From Nitrospira sp. UW-LDO-01 (lineage in GTDB: Bacteria; Nitrospirota; Nitrospiria; Nitrospirales; Nitrospiraceae), in NCBI GenBank assembly GCA_002254365.1, contig NIUT01000075.1, positions 1-37,412 of the forward strand: a stretch of DNA of 37,412 nucleotides, in the 5' to 3' direction. Made by a program: the position numbers and the translations under genes. Under the pieces are notes generated by a model, which did not search any database, was not told the origin of the DNA, and worked only from the letters and a program-made list of their open reading frames with translations. Positions 33,473-37,412 of this stretch are shown here, piece after piece. Each line of letters begins with the position of its first letter. Positions within the stretch are counted from its first letter, which is position 1.

Positions 33473-36088
33473 ATGCTGTCCTTTATTAAAGTCGTTCTTC
33501 TGATCCTTCTCTCCCACCTGCGACAATGGCCATTGCGGACCGCACTGACGATCGGCGGTGTGGCCCTTGGAGTTTCAGCATCCGTGGCTGTGCGTACGGC
33601 CAATGTGGATGTGCTGAGCTCATTTGAGCAAGCGGTGCTGACCGTGGCCGGTCCGACCACCTTGGAGGTGGCAGGAGGTGAGGCAGGTCTTGATGAGCGA
33701 CTGATCACGCACCTACGTACTGTTCCCGGCGTGACCACAGTATCTCCCGTCATTCTTCAAACAGCCGTTCAAATGAGAAGGGATCAACCTGAACAGGCGA
33801 TTCAAGTACTTGCTCTGGATCTCTTGGCTGAATTCAATACGAGAGGGTTTCGTGTGAGTCAGCCGACTACCGAACGCCAGATGCTTGACATGATCCATCC
33901 AGACTCGGTGTTTATCGGGGAAAAACTAGCGACCGAATGGAACCTGTCGGTAGGGGATGAGGTTCATCTTCTCATTGGGACCGGCAGCTGTCGTTGCCGA
34001 GTTGCAGGAATTCTTCACGGCGAATCAGATCAACGTTCGTCCTGGGAGCGTCTGGCGGTCATGGATATTGCTGCCGCTCAGGTGACTTTTGGCATGGTTG
34101 GTCTGGTCGATCGGATTGATCTTGTGACCGATCCAAACCTGTCTGTTGATGAGGTGGCAGAGAAGGTACGAACGGTTCTGCCGCCACATGTGACGGTCGA
34201 GCGACCGGTGAACCGGACGAGTCAGGTCGAGCAAATGATCAGTGCGTTCCGCTTGAATCTCACAGTGCTTAGCTGGGTCGGCCTGTTGGTGGGGATGTTT
34301 TTAATTTATAACACCATGGCCTTCGCCGTTGCACAAAGACGGCGGGAAATTGGTATCTATCGAGCGGTGGGGATGACTCAAGGGCGGGTGGCGCTGTTGT
34401 TTCTCATTGAGGCTGGGCTGTTCGGTATCCTGGGAGGTGTTGTCGGAAGTCTCGCGGGAATGGTGTTGGCGCAGCAGCTGATCTCACTGCTGAGCCGAAC
34501 CATCTCAGATCTCTACGTTCCGGTGAGTGCCGGTGGATCAGAATCATTATGGGCCGGACCATGGCTCACGATGGGGGTGGAAGGCGTGCTCATCGGCTGT
34601 GCGGTGTCCATGATCGGTGCAATCGGTCCCAGTGTGGATGCCAGCCGGACGGCGACCGTTCGTGCTCTTGCTCCGGGAGATTATGAAGCGAGTCAGCAGC
34701 TGCGAGTGGGTCGTCTTGCTCTCATGGGATGTGCACTGCTTGGCCTGGCAGGATTCCTGAGCTGGCCAGGGCCGATTCAAGGGGTTCCGGTCTTGGGCTA
34801 CATGGCCACGCTCTGTCTCTTAGCTGGGTTGGCTTGCCTGGCTCCATTATGTGTCACGAGAGGAAGTGGTCATCACCGATCGATCGGTCCAACAACCGGA
34901 TTGCCAGGGGTGATGAGAACGATTGCGGTGGAGCACGCGTCGAGAAATCCCGGTCGAAACGGTGTTACGGTCTCAGCGTTTATGGTGGGGCTGGCGATTA
35001 TGATCGGGGTGCTGGTGATGGTGCGCAGCTTTCGGCATACCGTGGAGGTCTGGGTTGCCGATACGGTTTTAGCCGATGTGGTCGTGGCGCCATCACTCTG
35101 GTTGCGTGGCACGGAGATCGGGACCGTCGGGCGGAGCCTGCCGCCGGCGTGGACGACGATACTATCCTCGATTCCTGAGGTGGCGGCAGTGGATACCTAC
35201 CGTGATGTACGTATTACAGTACAAGGCCATCGGGTGGCCGTTGTTTCGAGAGATTTGCGCTTACATGCGCAGTGGAGCCAGTATCTGGTCCGAAACGGTG
35301 ATTCGTCAGAGCAGCTCAATCGGGCGGCTGAGATCGGTGGCCTGCTCGTTTCCGAAGTGTTGGCCGATCGCTTGGGTATGCGGGAAGGGTCCGTCCTTGA
35401 CATCATGACGCCAAGTGGGGTGAGGCGGTTTCCCATCGTTGCAGTGTTTTATGACTATTCAACGGACGGGGGTAAGCTCCTCATGGATCGAGCCCTCTAT
35501 CAGTCCCTGTGGCACGACGAGTTCGTGACCGTCTTCCCTGTATATTTGCATGAGCGAGCCAGTCTGGATCGTGTACGAGCTCGGATTACTGAACAATTGA
35601 GCGTTGTAACCAAAGGAGGACTTCCCCCATTAGTCATCAGTAATACCGAACTGCGGAAAGAAATCCTTGAGATTTTCGATCGGACCTTTCTCCTGACCTA
35701 TGTCTTAGAGGCTATCGCCGTCGTCATTGCGATGCTGGGGATTGTCAACACACTCATTACCTCCGTGCTCGAACGACGTCGGGAGTTCGCCACTCTCCGA
35801 GCCATCGGTGGCAGCTCGGGGCAAATCCAACAGCTGGTACTCTGGGAGGCCATCTATCTTGGTGCGATAGGGATTGTGCTGGGACTTATTGGAGGAGGTC
35901 TACTGTCGCTGTTGCTGATCAAAGTGATCAATAAGCAGTCGTTTGGATGGAGCATTCAAATGATCATTCCGATCGGCTCGCTCCTTCAAGCCGTGGCCCT
36001 TGCCGTATTGGCAACATTGGTAGCTGGCTACTTTCCTGCCCGATGGGCCGCTCGGCAACCGGTTGTGGAGGGGTTGAGGGACGAATAG
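33473..36088 (+). CDS. YbbP-like ABC transporter permease with two FtsX domains
   Basis: An 871-residue inner-membrane protein with an N-terminal membrane segment (TIGGVALGVSASVAVRTANV), a large periplasmic domain, a first FtsX block near residues 260-400 (MFLIYNTMAFAVAQRRREIGIYRAVGMT), central membrane helices, a second periplasmic domain, and a second FtsX block at the C-terminus (IAMLGIVNTLITSVLERRREFATLRAIGG) ending in ARWAARQPVVEGLRDE. This duplicated layout matches YbbP-type permeases. ATG 33473 gives a natural basic/hydrophobic start but has no obvious ribosome-binding site. It likely pairs with the ATPase at 31396-32106. Confidence 0.93.
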   Translation: MLSFIKVVLLILLSHLRQWPLRTALTIGGVALGVSASVAVRTANVDVLSSFEQAVLTVAGPTTLEVAGGEAGLDERLITHLRTVPGVTTVSPVILQTAVQMRRDQPEQAIQVLALDLLAEFNTRGFRVSQPTTERQMLDMIHPDSVFIGEKLATEWNLSVGDEVHLLIGTGSCRCRVAGILHGESDQRSSWERLAVMDIAAAQVTFGMVGLVDRIDLVTDPNLSVDEVAEKVRTVLPPHVTVERPVNRTSQVEQMISAFRLNLTVLSWVGLLVGMFLIYNTMAFAVAQRRREIGIYRAVGMTQGRVALLFLIEAGLFGILGGVVGSLAGMVLAQQLISLLSRTISDLYVPVSAGGSESLWAGPWLTMGVEGVLIGCAVSMIGAIGPSVDASRTATVRALAPGDYEASQQLRVGRLALMGCALLGLAGFLSWPGPIQGVPVLGYMATLCLLAGLACLAPLCVTRGSGHHRSIGPTTGLPGVMRTIAVEHASRNPGRNGVTVSAFMVGLAIMIGVLVMVRSFRHTVEVWVADTVLADVVVAPSLWLRGTEIGTVGRSLPPAWTTILSSIPEVAAVDTYRDVRITVQGHRVAVVSRDLRLHAQWSQYLVRNGDSSEQLNRAAEIGGLLVSEVLADRLGMREGSVLDIMTPSGVRRFPIVAVFYDYSTDGGKLLMDRALYQSLWHDEFVTVFPVYLHERASLDRVRARITEQLSVVTKGGLPPLVISNTELRKEILEIFDRTFLLTYVLEAIAVVIAMLGIVNTLITSVLERRREFATLRAIGGSSGQIQQLVLWEAIYLGAIGIVLGLIGGGLLSLLLIKVINKQSFGWSIQMIIPIGSLLQAVALAVLATLVAGYFPARWAARQPVVEGLRDE

Positions 36089-36155
36089 ATTTTGAGATGG
36101 ATTTGCCTACGATAGTCGAATAAGTGAAATCTTCACATGATGTTTATGAAATCAT

Positions 36156-36515
36156 CTATTGATTAGCTTTACGTCGATACTGATCAAGTAATACTTGAAG
36201 TTCGTGTGGGATGGGCATCGGCTTAAATGGAGGCACTCGAGCGCCTCCGGTATTGCCGATTGGAACCCAGATTCTCGAGAAGAACAACGCGCCTAGGATC
36301 CGTGGAATCTGACCAGTAATTTCTACGATATCTCGATTCCTTACGCCAACCTTCAACATCCACCAATGAGTTCTCGCATGGGCAATCGAAAACGATTGTC
36401 CTAAGATATGTGCGCGCTCAAGGTGGGAAAATGCGAGCTGGAGATCGCCGGCATTATACAGCCTGGCTGCTGTCATCATTTCTGTATCATAGGCTCGTCG
36501 AAGTTCAGGGTGCAT
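36156..36515 (-). CDS. DUF3703 family protein
   Basis: A 119-residue soluble protein with the DUF3703 pattern: ELRRAYDTEM, then GDLQLAFSHLERAHILGQ, a conserved ARTHWWML, and near the end PIGNTGGARVPPFKPMPIP. Function is unknown; related genes are often seen near heavy-metal or transport genes. The frame runs on upstream to 36719, but the extra residues do not resemble the family. ATG 36515, with GGCGGA about nine bases upstream, fits best; ATG 36545 is an alternative. It is convergent with the YbbP-like gene and borders the scar region near the tRNA. Confidence 0.85.
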   Translation of the reverse strand: MHPELRRAYDTEMMTAARLYNAGDLQLAFSHLERAHILGQSFSIAHARTHWWMLKVGVRNRDIVEITGQIPRILGALFFSRIWVPIGNTGGARVPPFKPMPIPHELQVLLDQYRRKANQ

Positions 36516-36862
36516 GGGTGAGTTTCCGCCGGAGGTGATTTTCATACTGTACGAGATGTGAAGGTCAGAAGCTAGACCAGCGTGGAGCTGATCAGGGCGT
36601 CCAAAGACTGGTATACGGTGGAGAACGTCGAGGGGGCACCCACCGCCAATGATTACCAAAAAGCATTTGAATAGTCGACGGGATGCACAAGCGCTGTGCA
36701 GAGTATAGGAAAGTTGCATGGTCCGATCCCGTCGCCATGAGTTATTGGAAGGGCTACGAGTCGATCAAGCTTGGTTTGGTGGCGGTGACCCGCTTTTAAA
36801 TTGTTTTGGCCCAGAAACGCGGGTGCTTTTGCGACGAAAGACTGCCTAGCGTCTTCCGGGTT
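36516..36862. other. intergenic region, about 350 bp, left flank of the integration scar
   Basis: No convincing gene is seen upstream of the DUF3703 start. The stretch carries the left copy of the 18-bp tRNA-derived repeat (36775-36792) and reaches up to the IS3 remnant. The continuation of the DUF3703 frame to 36719 looks unconserved. Confidence 0.5.
36775..36792. repeat. left copy of an 18-bp direct repeat matching the tRNA 3' end
   Basis: This 18-base sequence is identical to 37334-37351, which covers the encoded CCA, discriminator, acceptor 3' strand and first T-stem bases of the tRNA-CAU gene. Both copies are in the same orientation, 559 bp apart, like attL/attR cores of tRNA-targeted integrative elements. 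It could also be a remnant of a second tRNA gene. Confidence 0.7.
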
Positions 36863-37093
36863 CTACCCCGTTTCCACGGACAGTTCAATTAAGAGGTTTT
36901 TGTCCTGCGGTTGAACCGCCAGTCTTCGCCGCTGCCAGGGATTGTGCCATCGTTCGATATAGTCAAAGACATCGGCTCTAGCCTCGGCCCTCGTCCGGTG
37001 CTGCCGCCGATTCACCCGATCGCGTTTGAACACCCCAAAGAATTTTTCGGCTACCGCATTGTCAGCGCAACGCTTGTCCCACGCGATGCGCAT
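36863..37093 (-). pseudogene. 3' fragment of an IS3-family transposase (OrfB)
   Basis: The 76 codons encode the C-terminal end of an IS3-family DDE transposase: DNAVAEKFFGVFKRDRVNRR is the region around the catalytic Glu, followed by RTRAEARADVFDYIERWHN and the typical end SVETG. The two catalytic Asp residues and orfA are missing, so about three quarters of the element is gone. Downstream, 36862-36882 (read on the minus strand TGTCCGTGGAAACGGGG) resembles the terminal inverted repeat of IS3 elements. The fragment lies inside the region bounded by the 18-bp direct repeats. Confidence 0.85.
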
Positions 37094-37110
37094 CTCAGCT
37101 CCTCATATTT

Positions 37111-37297
37111 TCAAGAAACAGTTGAGACGGTGTCGGTGTTCGGAAGGCCAAAGGCAGCGGAGTTGCCGAAGCCCGTGGATAGCCAAACAGAAAAGACGGA
37201 GGACGTGATGGAGGTAACGAAAGAGGCCAAAGCTCTTACGGGGAATTCAACCGTACCAAAAACCGGAAATTCTGAAAAAGGGGACGAGGGCCGATGA
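37111..37297 (+). pseudogene. possible 3' remnant of an unidentified gene
   Basis: Between the IS3 fragment and the tRNA an open frame without a start of its own encodes a charged, Thr/Lys/Glu-rich tail (RPKAAELPKPVDSQTEKTED and onward, stop at 37297). It reads like the disordered end of a protein cut off by the IS insertion. No family is recognised and it may be noncoding. Confidence 0.25.
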
Positions 37298-37333
37298 ACA
37301 GCCGAATCAGAAACTGCAGAACTGCTGAAGGTT

Positions 37334-37351
37334 TTTGGTGGCGGTGACCCG
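37334..37351. repeat. right copy of the 18-bp direct repeat, within the tRNA 3' end
   Basis: Identical to 36775-36792. Within the tRNA it covers two bases downstream of CCA, the CCA, the discriminator A, the seven acceptor-stem bases and five T-stem bases. Confidence 0.7.
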
Positions 37352-37411
37352 GATTGAACGGGTGACCCGCGGCTTATGAGTCCGCTGCTCTACCAACTGA
37401 GCTACACCGCC
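37336..37411 (-). tRNA. tRNA with CAU anticodon (elongator Met, or Ile2 if lysidine-modified)
   Basis: Read on the minus strand the 76 bases fold into a full cloverleaf: acceptor stem GGCGGTG/CACCGCC, D-stem GCTC/GAGC, anticodon loop CTCATAA (anticodon CAU), T-arm ACCCG/CGGGT, discriminator A and a genome-encoded CCA. The G1-C72 pair excludes the initiator tRNA, which has a mismatch there. The last anticodon-stem pair (31-39) is A opposite G. Elongator Met is the default call; Ile2 (AUA-reading) cannot be excluded from sequence alone. Confidence 0.92.
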
Positions 37412-37412
37412 A

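Noticed and set aside
36110-36160. Imperfect palindrome around ATGATGTTTATGAAATCAT after the large permease gene
   Set aside because: AT-rich with mismatches and no T-run in a convergent spacer; could be chance.
36911-37110. Plus-strand open frame over the IS3 fragment
   Set aside because: It is the antisense of the transposase fragment; only the part after about 37111 could be a separate remnant.
1-37412. CRISPR arrays, rRNA genes, defence islands, toxin-antitoxin pairs
   Set aside because: No regularly spaced repeats, rRNA-like sequence or recognisable defence or toxin genes were seen on either strand.

Overview
The window is a 37.4 kb stretch of bacterial chromosome, moderately GC-rich and almost entirely protein-coding, with two lipoprotein genes and TatC that point to a Gram-negative cell envelope. 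Protein content and gene order suggest a Nitrospira-type bacterium (phylum Nitrospirota). That is an inference from the look of the proteins, since no 16S or other decisive marker is present. Most genes are housekeeping genes packed into operons. No CRISPR array, complete prophage or complete insertion sequence is visible.

Layout. (1) Positions 1-6710, plus strand: the 3' part of radA, a lipoprotein gene, tsaB-rimI, a small DUF465 gene, tatC, a secreted beta-propeller gene, a cyclophilin and a second lipoprotein. (2) 6778-7773, minus: a dolichol-phosphate-mannose-synthase-like glycosyltransferase. (3) 8082-9434, plus: an adrenodoxin-reductase-type ferredoxin-NADP reductase, convergent with nadK (minus). 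(4) nadK and clpC diverge from a 0.4 kb spacer carrying a good sigma-70-type promoter in each direction; clpC ends in a strong intrinsic terminator. (5) 13292-23858, plus: a long tightly packed run tsaD-hflX-nth-yicC-gmk-rpoZ-coaBC-TPR-aroQ-efp-accB-accC, covering tRNA modification, ribosome rescue, DNA repair, nucleotide and CoA synthesis, transcription, shikimate pathway, translation and fatty-acid synthesis. (6) 24064-27400, plus: a MacA/MacB-like three-gene efflux system. (7) 27439-31259, minus: a divergent HD-GYP protein, then an operon of a helix-turn-helix protein, mraZ and a RusA-like nuclease, then an FmdB-type zinc ribbon and a ComF-like phosphoribosyltransferase. (8) 31396-36088, plus: a LolD/YbbA-type ABC ATPase overlapping a class 1A pyrD, a small LuxR-type regulator on the minus strand, and a large YbbP-like permease. 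(9) 36156-37412: a DUF3703 gene, then a scar zone with the 3' end of an IS3-family transposase and an 18-bp direct repeat of the 3' end of a tRNA-CAU gene that closes the window.

Functional links: tsaB, tsaD and rimI cover parts of the t6A and ribosomal acetylation functions. The yicC-gmk-rpoZ-coaBC order is a classic conserved cluster. accB-accC supply the biotin carrier and carboxylase of acetyl-CoA carboxylase. The YbbA-like ATPase and the distal YbbP-like permease probably form one transporter although pyrD lies between them.

Points most worth a second look: hflX appears to start at a non-canonical codon; mraZ sits in an operon with an excisionase-like protein and a RusA-like resolvase rather than with rsmH/fts genes; the HD-GYP protein lacks expected active-site residues; YicC carries a four-cysteine ladder; and the tRNA 3'-end repeat looks like an old integration site. 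I do not see a clearly new multi-gene system; the HTH-mraZ-rusA operon is the closest candidate.
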